A DNA stretch of 32,448 bases, taken from assembly GCA_964484185.1 (NCBI GenBank), contig CAZAEQ010000044.1:1-32448 (forward strand), in the 5' to 3' direction. Of this stretch, positions 1 through 7,471 are shown in pieces. The DNA comes from F1-120-MAGs238 sp964484185. GTDB taxonomy: Bacteria > Planctomycetota > Phycisphaerae > Phycisphaerales > UBA1924. Under the pieces are notes generated by a model. The model was not told the DNA's origin. It saw only the letters and a program-made list of their open reading frames with translations, and searched no databases. The position numbers and the translations under genes are program-made. The first letter of the stretch is position 1. The number at the start of each line of letters is the position of its first letter.

Positions 1-126
1 GGAGACGGCAAGCCTCTTCCCGCATCGATGATGCGCCCGCCTACAACTTAAGTACTTCAGTGTCGGCTGCTATACCCGCACCATTGTACCACTGCTCTCC
101 TGGCTGAGCCCAGGCTCACGTAGCGC

Positions 127-786
127 CTAACGCGCGGCCAATTGTTCCGCCCGTTTCTTATTCGGTGCCCATGTCGAATTGAATTTCCTGCCCCCGATTT
201 CGACCCCCACGCGAAAACACTTCGCGTGGTCCGGTCCCTGTTCATCCAGCGTGCGATAGATTGGCACCGAATTGAATTTCTGTTGCGCATGCTGCTGCAA
301 CACAGATTTGAAATTCTCATGATGCCCGCTCATCGCTGCCGCTTCAATCATCGGCCCGAAGTTCCGCTTGATGAAAACACTCGCAGCTTCAAATCCGCCA
401 TCTATGTATATCGCCGCCATCACCGACTCAAGCACGCCCGCGGCAAGCGAACTGGGCACATCTTGAGTCGTCGATTTCATTCCCTTTCCCAGTACCAGCA
501 ACTTATCGAGCCCAAGTCCAAATGCAATCGTCGCGCACGTCTGCCGCGACACCGCCGCCGACTTGATCTTCGTCATTTCGCCTTCGAGCAGATCTGGGAA
601 CCGATCAAACAACTCGCGGCAGATCACCAGCCCCAGAACCGCATCGCCCAGAAACTCAAGCCGCTCGTTGCTCGCCAATCTTGAATCAGAAACCGAAGCG
701 TGCGTCAGCGCAAGCGAAAGGATCTTTGGGTCTTTGAATTCATACTCGATCGCGCTTTGTGCGTGCTGCAACTCTCCAGGATCCAT
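127..786 (-). CDS. rnc: Ribonuclease III
   Basis: Endoribonuclease that cuts double-stranded RNA, with roles in rRNA precursor processing and RNA decay in the cytoplasm. The 219-residue product carries the RNase III signature NERLEFLGDAVLGLV near residue 40, with the acidic residues of the metal centre, and a second acidic stretch, AAGVLESVMAAIYIDGG, near residue 115. A C-terminal double-stranded-RNA-binding domain ends with NKKRAEQLAAR. The frame stays open upstream to 1014, but those 76 residues look unlike any RNase III. The ATG at 786 gives the usual family length (E. coli about 226). The gene diverges from rpmH. Function is clear; the start is the only uncertain point. Confidence 0.95.
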   Translation of the reverse strand: MDPGELQHAQSAIEYEFKDPKILSLALTHASVSDSRLASNERLEFLGDAVLGLVICRELFDRFPDLLEGEMTKIKSAAVSRQTCATIAFGLGLDKLLVLGKGMKSTTQDVPSSLAAGVLESVMAAIYIDGGFEAASVFIKRNFGPMIEAAAMSGHHENFKSVLQQHAQQKFNSVPIYRTLDEQGPDHAKCFRVGVEIGGRKFNSTWAPNKKRAEQLAAR

Positions 787-1068
787 ACTGCACCTGACTG
801 CTCGCGCAAAAATGCCAACGGCATTGCTCAAGCATCTAGAAGGTGAGGGATCGAGGCCCGAACTCCCGAAGACCAGACTTGGGGGGAACGCGTCGCGACC
901 CTTCGACTTAAAACCGTAGGCAACGCGTTTCACACACGCCTGGAAGGGTAACGTTCGGCCCAGTACTGTGAAAACTGGCAATCCGCGGTCGAGCAACCTA
1001 CCATCTCGACCCATGCAGGACGGACTTGGTGGCCGGCCCTGCGATTGTGATTCTGAAAGCTACGAGTT

Positions 1069-1209
1069 ATGCATTATCCACACAAAGTCAGCCGTCGTCG
1101 TCGCAAGCGTGCCCTCGGTTTCCGTGCTCGCATGGAAACCAAAGATGGTCGCAAGATGATGAATCGCAAGCGTCGCGTTGGTCGTTCATTGAACGTTGCC
1201 GACAAGTAA
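1069..1209 (+). CDS. rpmH: Large ribosomal subunit protein bL34
   Basis: A 46-codon gene for ribosomal protein L34, a small basic protein buried in 23S rRNA. The translation starts MHYPHKVSRRRRKRALGFRA and continues with RMETKDGRKMMNRKRRVGR. This matches the L34 core pattern KRxRxxGFRxRMxTxxGRxxxxxRRxxGR. The start is well bounded: an in-frame TGA lies five codons upstream of the ATG at 1069. The typical Met-Lys-Arg-Thr-Phe start of L34 is replaced by MHYPHKVSR. In many bacteria rpmH sits with rnpA and dnaA; here it stands alone, divergent from rnc. A hairpin and T-run follow the stop. The gene is easily missed because of its length. Confidence 0.93.
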   Translation: MHYPHKVSRRRRKRALGFRARMETKDGRKMMNRKRRVGRSLNVADK

Positions 1210-1241
1210 ATAGCCGACTGCTCGAAAATTCTTGACCCTTT

Positions 1242-1279
1242 CACGCGACGTGATCACCTCACGCCGCGTGTTCTTTTTT
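1242..1279 (+). terminator. Intrinsic terminator after rpmH
   Basis: Inverted repeat CACGCGACGTGA (1242-1253) and TCACGCCGCGTG (1259-1270) with one mismatch and a 5-base loop, followed by TTCTTTTTT on the plus strand. It sits 33 bases past the rpmH stop and runs into the end of the converging SRAP gene. The T-run favours plus-strand termination. Confidence 0.75.
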
Positions 1280-2030
1280 ATCCAAATAGCCCCGGCTGCT
1301 CGTCCCGAGGCTTTTCTTTCTTTGGCCGCGGAGGCTGCTCGCCAATAAATGGTTCGATGAGTCCCGCCCCGTCTGCGGTCGCTTTGCCGATTTCCTTCCC
1401 GACCGCAAACGCCTCAAGTTCCATCACCGCTGTCCGCTCAATCGCCCGTTGCAACACATCCTCAACCGCTTTTCCATCGCGCGTTGGATCCAGCCATGCA
1501 TCGAAATCTTCAGGCTCCATACACAGTGGCATCCGCTCATGAATCCCCTTCACCGGCCCCGCGCTCGCCCGCGTCATAATCGCCGCCGCTCGCTGTGTTG
1601 GGTCCGCCCCAGGATCAGAAACTCCAACCAGCACCATCAACCTCTTCCGCTTTGGCGGCTGAATGACATGCGGTACCTTCGTCTTTTCACTCGTCGCCAG
1701 CCACTCAAAAAATCCGCTCGCCGGAATCAGGCAACGCCCAATGTTCATCGCACGCCGAAACGTCGGCTTCTCTAGCGCAGTCTCAGATCGAACATTGATC
1801 AATGGCTTGATAGCTTCTCCGCCGCGAGATGCCCATGCAGGAACCATGCCCCAGATCGCTGGAGTGATCACACGCCGACCCGCGCCGACTCCGGTCACCG
1901 TTAAGATAGTTTGAATCGGTGTGATGTTGTACCGCGGCTGCAACCCCGCCAATCCAGGATCTGAACTCGACAACCCAAGCGCATCAATCACTTGAACAGC
2001 AGGGGCAACAAGAAAGAAGCGGCCACACAT
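1278..2030 (-). CDS. SRAP domain protein (YedK/HMCES family, DUF159)
   Basis: Member of the SRAP family, which forms covalent thiazolidine crosslinks to abasic sites in single-stranded DNA and shields them from cleavage. The 250-residue protein begins MCGRF, so after methionine removal Cys2 becomes the N-terminal nucleophile. Other expected active-site positions are present: Asn35 in RYNITP, the INVRSET stretch (78-84), Glu109 in GFFEW and His164 in GIHERMP. The C-terminal 25 residues are Pro/Lys-rich and probably disordered. It ends against the rpmH terminator and lies 17 bases downstream of the tandem thioredoxin gene, so the two may be cotranscribed, though no functional link is evident. 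Confidence 0.93.
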   Translation of the reverse strand: MCGRFFLVAPAVQVIDALGLSSSDPGLAGLQPRYNITPIQTILTVTGVGAGRRVITPAIWGMVPAWASRGGEAIKPLINVRSETALEKPTFRRAMNIGRCLIPASGFFEWLATSEKTKVPHVIQPPKRKRLMVLVGVSDPGADPTQRAAAIMTRASAGPVKGIHERMPLCMEPEDFDAWLDPTRDGKAVEDVLQRAIERTAVMELEAFAVGKEIGKATADGAGLIEPFIGEQPPRPKKEKPRDEQPGLFG

Positions 2031-2047
2031 ATCGCAAGTGTAACCGA

Positions 2048-3364
2048 TCAGGGTTTGGAAGCCATCTCAATAATCGCCTTGATAGTCGAATCGTCGTCCG
2101 CGCCCGGGCCGCGGAATCGCCCAACTTTCTTGCCATTCACAAAGATCGTCGGCAGTTCCGCGACTTTCGCGGCCATTGCCGCATCAATGTCCTGCTTCAC
2201 AATGTCGCCCGTTGCCGCCGCGGTCCGGTCTACTAACACCTTTGCATAATCAAGCTTGAACTCTGTGCAGATATCCCGGAGATTGGCATCAGTAAAGTCC
2301 TGCCCCTTCCCATTGAGCAGCCCTTGGAAAATGCGGTCGTGCGTCTTCCAATAGGCCTCATCGCCGCCAGCAAGCGCCACCGCCTCGGCAGTCTTTGCAA
2401 ATCGACACGCCAAGGGATGCATGCGCTTGGTCACATTCGGATTGCACGATGGGTCTGCCGGAAACTGTCTAAACGAATACCGCGTATCGGCGCGGTCTTT
2501 CACAATCGCCCTGATCCACGCATCCGCCTGTGCAGTCCCACGTTCCTGAAAATCTCCAAAGAGCACAACCTCAACTTTCGCGGCGTCCTTCGCAGCACCA
2601 ACCCAGCGATGCGCGTTCTCGCTCGCGGCCGGTGTCGCCGCTTGCTGCGACCATTCCTTCGTCCATCGCTCCACCGGCGTAAGCACCGCGGCGGTCTTTC
2701 CCGCAGCTTTGGCGGCGAGCGCTACTTCACACGCCCGATCAAGTGCACCAGCGACTTTCCAATCCTGAACCTGCTCGCCGTTTATCAAAATCATCGGCGT
2801 GGTATGCAGTCCAATTGCTAGCGAAGTCTGGATATCGCTCTTCACATTCTGCAGCGCCGCGCCATCGTTCATCGTTTTCGTGAATTGCGCAGCATCAAGT
2901 CCGAGTGTCAGCACCTGCGCCTCAAGCAACTTCTCGTCAAACTGTCCGCCGATTGCAAACAACCAATCGTGCATCCGTTCGAACGCGACAGGTCCACCCA
3001 GAATCCCCGCTGCCTCAGCCGCGAGCGCCGCCTTGCATGCGTTGGGGTGAATAACCGTCGGCACCGCCGAGTTGCAATCTGGGCAAAGCGGAAAGTGCCG
3101 CATTGAAACCACGACATCTTTCCGGCGACTCCTGAGCTCGCGAAGCTGCACTTCAAGAGCCTGGCAATCGCTGCATTGGAAGTCCGCAAAAACGACTATC
3201 TGGAGTGGGGCGCTCATGTCGCCCATCGGGTACCGGCCTGGGAGCAACGCCGCGGAAATGGCGGTTGGTGCAGTTTCCGGAGGGGCCGCGGCGACAAATT
3301 GGGCGAATTGGACGCAAACCAGCGTGAAGCAGGCGAGGGTTTGGAACCGAACGGCAGCGGGCAT
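2048..3364 (-). CDS. Secreted tandem thioredoxin-fold (DsbA-like) protein
   Basis: A 438-residue exported protein with an N-terminal signal peptide (about 1-27) and two DsbA/thioredoxin-like domains. Domain 1 (about 45-220) has FADFQCSDC with redox cysteines C64 and C67 and the cis-proline motif TTP at 188-190. Domain 2 (about 262-438) keeps the fold landmarks (FGDFQERGT at 269-277; ELPT at 403-406) but has no CxxC. Both domains share a second cysteine pair in the pattern FP...P.CN..V....HP.AC (C97/C110 and C307/C320), which shows an internal duplication and suggests a structural disulfide. The likely role is periplasmic thiol oxidation or reduction by domain 1, with domain 2 for binding or structure. 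An AGGAGC ribosome-binding site precedes the ATG at 3364. Confidence 0.85.
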   Translation of the reverse strand: MPAAVRFQTLACFTLVCVQFAQFVAAAPPETAPTAISAALLPGRYPMGDMSAPLQIVVFADFQCSDCQALEVQLRELRSRRKDVVVSMRHFPLCPDCNSAVPTVIHPNACKAALAAEAAGILGGPVAFERMHDWLFAIGGQFDEKLLEAQVLTLGLDAAQFTKTMNDGAALQNVKSDIQTSLAIGLHTTPMILINGEQVQDWKVAGALDRACEVALAAKAAGKTAAVLTPVERWTKEWSQQAATPAASENAHRWVGAAKDAAKVEVVLFGDFQERGTAQADAWIRAIVKDRADTRYSFRQFPADPSCNPNVTKRMHPLACRFAKTAEAVALAGGDEAYWKTHDRIFQGLLNGKGQDFTDANLRDICTEFKLDYAKVLVDRTAAATGDIVKQDIDAAMAAKVAELPTIFVNGKKVGRFRGPGADDDSTIKAIIEMASKP

Positions 3365-3547
3365 CGAAAGCTCCTATGGGCCAATACTGGCTGTATTGAT
3401 GCGCAGAAGAGGATAACGGTCTCGATGAAAGAAGAGTTTTGGTGCAAATGAGTCGATAGTGAAGAGTCCGAGAAGGTAGAAGCGTTTGCCCTTTACAAGG
3501 ACTGGACGCATCTGATAGTCTGTTGGCTGATTCAAGGAGGGACTTGC

Positions 3548-5062
3548 ATGTTTGACAGCGTTTCACGTCTCACACGCCACGCGCGTGTTTTGGCCGCCTG
3601 TACAGCGGCGGTTGTCGCATCTACTGGGCTTGCTCAGGTCTCCAGAGTTGATCTGGAAACGCCCGTTCAACTAAATGAAATTCCAGTTTTGAAAGCAACT
3701 CCGCGCGGGTTTGCCGGCGGTGTCAGTCCGGCGGCATGCAACGGTGTCGCCTCGCACACCGATGCAAATTTCGGTGGCGGTAGTTTCAACATTCAAGCTG
3801 GCTTTGCACAAACCGAAATGTTCGCGGCAACCTACACGCTGCTTCCATCAGAGTTCCCGATCCGAATCGATCTCACGGAAGTGATTCTCGCAACCAGCAA
3901 CGCGAATCAATTAACAGTCACGCAGTGGTCACTTCTGTTTTATGATGGCCTGCCAACAACCGGTACTCTCATCGATACGTTCTCATCCAACGACATCGAT
4001 TTGCCACACGCGCGGGTGGGGCCCGGCACCGCGGGCGTCAACATTCAATTCGGCGTCGATCCCGGCGATCCGGAACAGTTGATCATCTACAACGCAAACG
4101 GGACCAACAAGTTCACCGTCGCGTTCCGGATCGATGATCACCATAACCAGACGGGGAATCCGTGCTCAGTCGCGCCGCCGACATCAAGCAACGCATTTCC
4201 GGTGACTGATACCTCAGGTCTTTCGCAGCCCGCGAACAACTGGCTCTTTGGTGTGAACTGTGGTGCGCTCGGGTGTCCATCAAACGGCGGTTGGGGCACA
4301 TTCGCCAGCCTCTTTTCTTTCTGTCGCCCAACCGGCGACTGGGTCAGCCGCACAACGTGGACCAACATCAACTGCACACCGGGTATCGGCTCCTGCTGTC
4401 TGCCCAACGGCTCCTGCCAGGTGCTCACCACCGGCGATTGCGCTGCTCAAGGCGGCACATATCGCGGCGACAATACAACATGTGACAATCCATGCCCCGC
4501 CCCGACCGGCGCTTGCTGCCTTTCAAATGGTTTCTGTCTCGGCAATTTGACAGAAGTGAATTGTGGCGGCGCAGGAGGCACCTGGGCCGGCCCCAATGTA
4601 GCGTGCGGCGCAAACAACACTTGCCCCAGTGGCCGCTGCTGTTTGCCAAACGGATCTTGCGTAGTTGTTACCAGCGCATCATGCTCTAGCCAGGGCGGCG
4701 CATTCGCTGGCCTGGGTACGAATTGCAATGGCTTCACTTGCCCTCCACCAACTGGCGCGTGCTGCCTGTCGAACGGTTTCTGCCTCGCTGATCTGACCCA
4801 GGCAAATTGCCAGGGCGCAGGCGGCACATGGGGCGGGATGAATTCCACTTGCGCTGACAACAACAGCAATGGTCAAGCCGACATCTGCGAACCAGATTGC
4901 CCTGCCGACTTCAACCAGGATGCCACAGTTGACTTCTTTGACTACCTCGACTTCGTTGATGCCTTCTCAAGCAACCTGCCTTCAGCTGACTTCAACAACG
5001 ACTCAATCGTCGACTTCTTCGATTACCTCGACTTCGTCGATGCCTTCTCGATCGGTTGCTGA
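3548..5062 (+). CDS. Secreted GC-type dockerin protein with four Cys-rich repeats
   Basis: A 504-residue exported protein. Signal peptide about 1-30 (cleavage likely after GLAQ). Residues 60-275 are probably an all-beta domain I cannot name. Four Cys-rich repeats of 32-33 residues follow at 281-312, 321-353, 362-393 and 403-435, each of the form G.CCL.NG.C....(T/S)...C...GG...G....C. The C-terminus (450-504) is a dockerin-like module with two copies of DF..D..VDFFDYLDFVDAF and ends in Gly-Cys, as in the GC-type dockerin-anchored proteins of planctomycetes. Role is likely extracellular or surface attached. The Asp-rich copies probably bind calcium (inference). An AAGGAGGGAC Shine-Dalgarno stretch precedes the ATG. 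The gene diverges from the thioredoxin-fold gene and is a relative of the gene at 5822 only through the tail. Confidence 0.88.
   Translation: MFDSVSRLTRHARVLAACTAAVVASTGLAQVSRVDLETPVQLNEIPVLKATPRGFAGGVSPAACNGVASHTDANFGGGSFNIQAGFAQTEMFAATYTLLPSEFPIRIDLTEVILATSNANQLTVTQWSLLFYDGLPTTGTLIDTFSSNDIDLPHARVGPGTAGVNIQFGVDPGDPEQLIIYNANGTNKFTVAFRIDDHHNQTGNPCSVAPPTSSNAFPVTDTSGLSQPANNWLFGVNCGALGCPSNGGWGTFASLFSFCRPTGDWVSRTTWTNINCTPGIGSCCLPNGSCQVLTTGDCAAQGGTYRGDNTTCDNPCPAPTGACCLSNGFCLGNLTEVNCGGAGGTWAGPNVACGANNTCPSGRCCLPNGSCVVVTSASCSSQGGAFAGLGTNCNGFTCPPPTGACCLSNGFCLADLTQANCQGAGGTWGGMNSTCADNNSNGQADICEPDCPADFNQDATVDFFDYLDFVDAFSSNLPSADFNNDSIVDFFDYLDFVDAFSIGC
4388..4852 (+). repeat. Four in-frame Cys-rich repeat units
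   Basis: Four diverged coding repeats within the dockerin gene, each about 96-99 bases, joined by linkers of about 24-27 bases. Units 1 and 3 share CCLPNGSC; units 2 and 4 share GACCLSNGFCL. The ABAB pattern suggests that a two-unit block was duplicated. The six spaced cysteines per unit suggest disulfide-stabilised mini-domains. Confidence 0.85.
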
Positions 5063-5087
5063 GACCAAGATCCAATTCTGATTGAAC

Positions 5088-5120
5088 AGAGACCCGGTGC
5101 AAGCCGGGTCTCTTTGCTTT
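5088..5120 (+). terminator. Intrinsic terminator after the first dockerin gene
   Basis: Perfect 10-bp stem AGAGACCCGG (5088-5097) with CCGGGTCTCT (5104-5113), 6-base loop, then TTGCTTT. It lies 25 bases past the stop codon. Confidence 0.85.
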
Positions 5121-5312
5121 CTGCATTCACTTTCGTGTATCGCACGCTTCACGTTATCTCTGGACGCACTTTTTTCCTGCATCGGACGTTTCGCGCCCCA
5201 TTTTTGTCCGGTACCACATTTTCCTGCAATTCAGGTTGACCTCGCCCGTACAACCTTGTAAGGTGTCATTATGAAAATCAAACCCAACGCAATCCCCGCC
5301 CAAGCACGCTCC

Positions 5313-5357
5313 GTCCTATATAGGTCCTATCAGTCCTATTTGCCCTATACGTCCTAT
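5313..5357 (+). repeat. GTCCTAT short tandem repeat
   Basis: GTCCTAT occurs at 5313, 5324, 5333 and 5351, with a variant GCCCTAT at 5342. The period is 9 bases apart from one step of 11. The same core, extended to GTCCTATAA, recurs in the spacer at 29607-29746. Confidence 0.8.
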
Positions 5358-5544
5358 CTTCAATCTGCGCACTCGCCGCCCACCATTTCATCAAAGCATT
5401 CTCAGAGTGCCACGCTCCGTGGCCCTCTGAAATCTCGTGGCCCCCTGAGATTCTCTTTCCCATCTTCACTTCTACCCAGCTGCGCTACCGCCTCTTTCTC
5501 TCGCTGCCGCGGCACCGTCCTCGATTCTGAGCCAAAAACAAAAG

Positions 5545-5679
5545 ATGCTCACATGCTCACCAAAAAAGTGAGCACCTTTGAAAAAAGTGAGCGCCTTTCG
5601 TTTTTGAGCTGAAAACGAAAGGTGATCAGGTGATCATCACTTTTGATGATCACCTTTGAATTGGGATGATCACCTTTCG
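5545..5679. repeat. Nested inverted and direct repeats (TGATCACCTTT family)
   Basis: Direct copies of a TGA(G/T)C(A/G)CCTTT unit begin at about 5568, 5588, 5647 and 5667, with inverted copies between them. AGGTGATCATCA (5628-5639) pairs perfectly with TGATGATCACCT (5644-5655) around a 4-base loop. That hairpin lies inside a second perfect 13-bp inverted repeat, CGAAAGGTGATCA (5616-5628) with TGATCACCTTTCG (5667-5679). A weaker GCTCAC / GTGAGC hairpin lies at about 5556-5574. Confidence 0.85.
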
Positions 5680-5821
5680 ATTCTGACTCAAAATTACCCT
5701 TTGGCCCTTCGTCACTTCTCGCCTCCCCCGCATTCTCGGACTCCGTCCCGCCTCATTTCACCTTTGTAAACGGTCCCCTGTCTGCTACGCTGACACTTCA
5801 ACCAATACATCGAGGTCCCTC

Positions 5822-7414
5822 ATGCACATCGCTCGCCCAACCTGTCTCATCGCTTCCGCCCTCACACTCGCGGCGGTCTCTTCGTCCCATGCTCAATGGT
5901 CAACCGACCCATTGGTCAACACGCCGGTCGCCGCCGTCAGTGGCGATCAGGGGGTGCCGCTGATCCGCGCTCGAAGCGACGGCGGAGCCTGGGTCTCATA
6001 CATGAGCAACGGCGCAGGCAGTGGCTACAAACCCATGATCCAGCGGCTCGATGTCGATGGATTCACCCAGCTCGCCGGCGGCATCCAACTCGCCGATCGC
6101 CACAACACCGCAACTTTTGTATACGACATGACGGTTGACAACGAAGGCAACGCTATCGTGGCGTTTGATGATGACTCAACCGGCACCACAGTCGTGACAG
6201 TACAAAAAGTCATGGCCGATGGCTCGCTTCCCTGGGGTGCAACCGGCAAACAAATCGCCGGAACTACCGGGGTGCTCGCTCCAAGAGTCGCCGCGTGTGG
6301 CGATGGAACGATCGTCGTCGCCTGGGCCTTGAGCAACGTACTGAATTTCCAAAGACTCGATGGCAGCGGATTGCCCGTCGGCGCAGCCTGGACCGTGACC
6401 GAGACCGGCCGCTATCAGGCCCTCAGCGATATCAAAGCAACCGGAACTGGCGGCGAGTTCATCAGCATGTGGGTCCGCGGCGAAACCACCAGCGCAACAA
6501 CTTCTCGCAAAGGTCTCAAGATGCAGAAGTGGAGCAGTTCCAACGCTGCGATGTGGAACGGCGGCACTGCGATCGATATCTACACCAGCGCAGTTGGCAA
6601 GAGCATCCAGAACGGCTATTTCCCGTTGATCCACAGCGATTATGCCGGCGGCGCGTTCACCGCGTGGTACGACAACGGCACCGCCCGTAATGCCTGGCTG
6701 CAACATATCGAGTCCAATGGCACGATGAAGTTCGCCGCCGAAGGCCTCGGCATGACCACCAACGGAAGCGCGACCGAGTATCGTCTTTCCGCCAGCGTGG
6801 CCCGCGATGAATCCAGCGGCGACTACACCGTCGCATGGCAGCGCAGCAACACCCTGCAAAGTCAATTTGGCTTGAACGCACAGCGCGTGAGCAGCACGGG
6901 CGATCTGTTGTGGGGAGAGGCTGGCGCAACCGTGGTCCCCATGGGCGGGTTCCAATCCAGCTTCATTCAGTCATTCGATGGCGACGCCGGCGCAGCCTAT
7001 CTCATCTGGATTCAGTACACCGGCGCCCTCACGCAGGAAATTCAGGCCGCCAAACTCGACGCTGCGGGCGCACTCGCCTGGCCCACACCCATCACCGGAA
7101 TGGCCACGCGCGTCAGCGGCAAGGGCCGCCTGGGCGCAGTGGGGTCGGCCACTCGAAACATGGCAATCGCAGTCTGGGCCGATGGCAGCGCGGGCTCGAG
7201 CGACATCTACGCCCAGAACATCGCTGGGGATGGCTTGCTGGGACCCATCTGCGCCTCCGACTTCAACTTCGATCGCGTCGTCGACTTCTTTGACTACCTC
7301 GACTTCGTCGCCGCCTTCGCCGACCAGCAATGGGATGCCGATTTCAATCACGACGATGTCATCGACTTCTTCGATTATCTGGACTTCGTCGCAGCGTTCT
7401 CAACTGGGTGCTGA
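5822..7414 (+). CDS. Secreted GC-type dockerin protein with propeller-like repeats
   Basis: A 530-residue exported protein. Signal peptide about 1-24 (SSSHAQ). Residues 30-475 contain about eight diverged repeats of roughly 50 residues, each with a G...(V/I)AW or similar beta strand, a QR(L/V)-type strand and a G...W turn (for example GTIVVAWALSNVLNFQRLDG and SGDYTVAWQRS). This layout suggests a beta-propeller, but I cannot assign a substrate. The tail (477-530) has two DF..D..(V/I)DFFDYLDFVAAF copies and ends in Gly-Cys, the same anchoring module as in the gene at 3548. It lies 57 bases upstream of rsmH with no obvious terminator between them, so some read-through is possible. Confidence 0.85.
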   Translation: MHIARPTCLIASALTLAAVSSSHAQWSTDPLVNTPVAAVSGDQGVPLIRARSDGGAWVSYMSNGAGSGYKPMIQRLDVDGFTQLAGGIQLADRHNTATFVYDMTVDNEGNAIVAFDDDSTGTTVVTVQKVMADGSLPWGATGKQIAGTTGVLAPRVAACGDGTIVVAWALSNVLNFQRLDGSGLPVGAAWTVTETGRYQALSDIKATGTGGEFISMWVRGETTSATTSRKGLKMQKWSSSNAAMWNGGTAIDIYTSAVGKSIQNGYFPLIHSDYAGGAFTAWYDNGTARNAWLQHIESNGTMKFAAEGLGMTTNGSATEYRLSASVARDESSGDYTVAWQRSNTLQSQFGLNAQRVSSTGDLLWGEAGATVVPMGGFQSSFIQSFDGDAGAAYLIWIQYTGALTQEIQAAKLDAAGALAWPTPITGMATRVSGKGRLGAVGSATRNMAIAVWADGSAGSSDIYAQNIAGDGLLGPICASDFNFDRVVDFFDYLDFVAAFADQQWDADFNHDDVIDFFDYLDFVAAFSTGC

Positions 7415-7471
7415 GGAACGGTCGGCTCGATCCGCCTGCCGCACGGGGGTCAACCCCATACCCTGACCCTC

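Larger units (their letters stand above)
5121..5821. other. Repeat-rich spacer between the two dockerin genes
   Basis: About 700 bases with no convincing gene. It holds several different short repeats: GTCCTAT copies at 5313-5357, an imperfect 16-base direct repeat at 5418-5433 and 5436-5451 (CGTGGCCCTCTGAAAT and CGTGGCCCCCTGAGAT), and the inverted and direct GATCACCTTT family at 5545-5679. An open frame at 5271-5612 exists, but its product only reads through these repeats (SYQSYLPYTSY) and ends in low-complexity sequence. The last 60 bases should contain the promoter of the next gene. A GAGG Shine-Dalgarno lies at 5811-5814. Confidence 0.7.

Noticed and set aside
104..117. Inverted repeat TGAGCC-CA-GGCTCA after rnc as a terminator
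   Set aside because: The loop is only two bases and no T-run follows on the minus strand, so it is not a convincing terminator.
787..1014. N-terminal extension of RNase III
   Set aside because: The 76 extra residues are unlike any RNase III, and the ATG at 786 gives a normal length.
5271..5612. Gene starting at the ATG at 5271
   Set aside because: Its translation simply reads through the GTCCTAT and other repeats and ends in low-complexity sequence.
6176..6955. Minus-strand open frame inside the second dockerin gene
   Set aside because: It is antisense to a gene with a signal peptide and recognised tail and has no motif.
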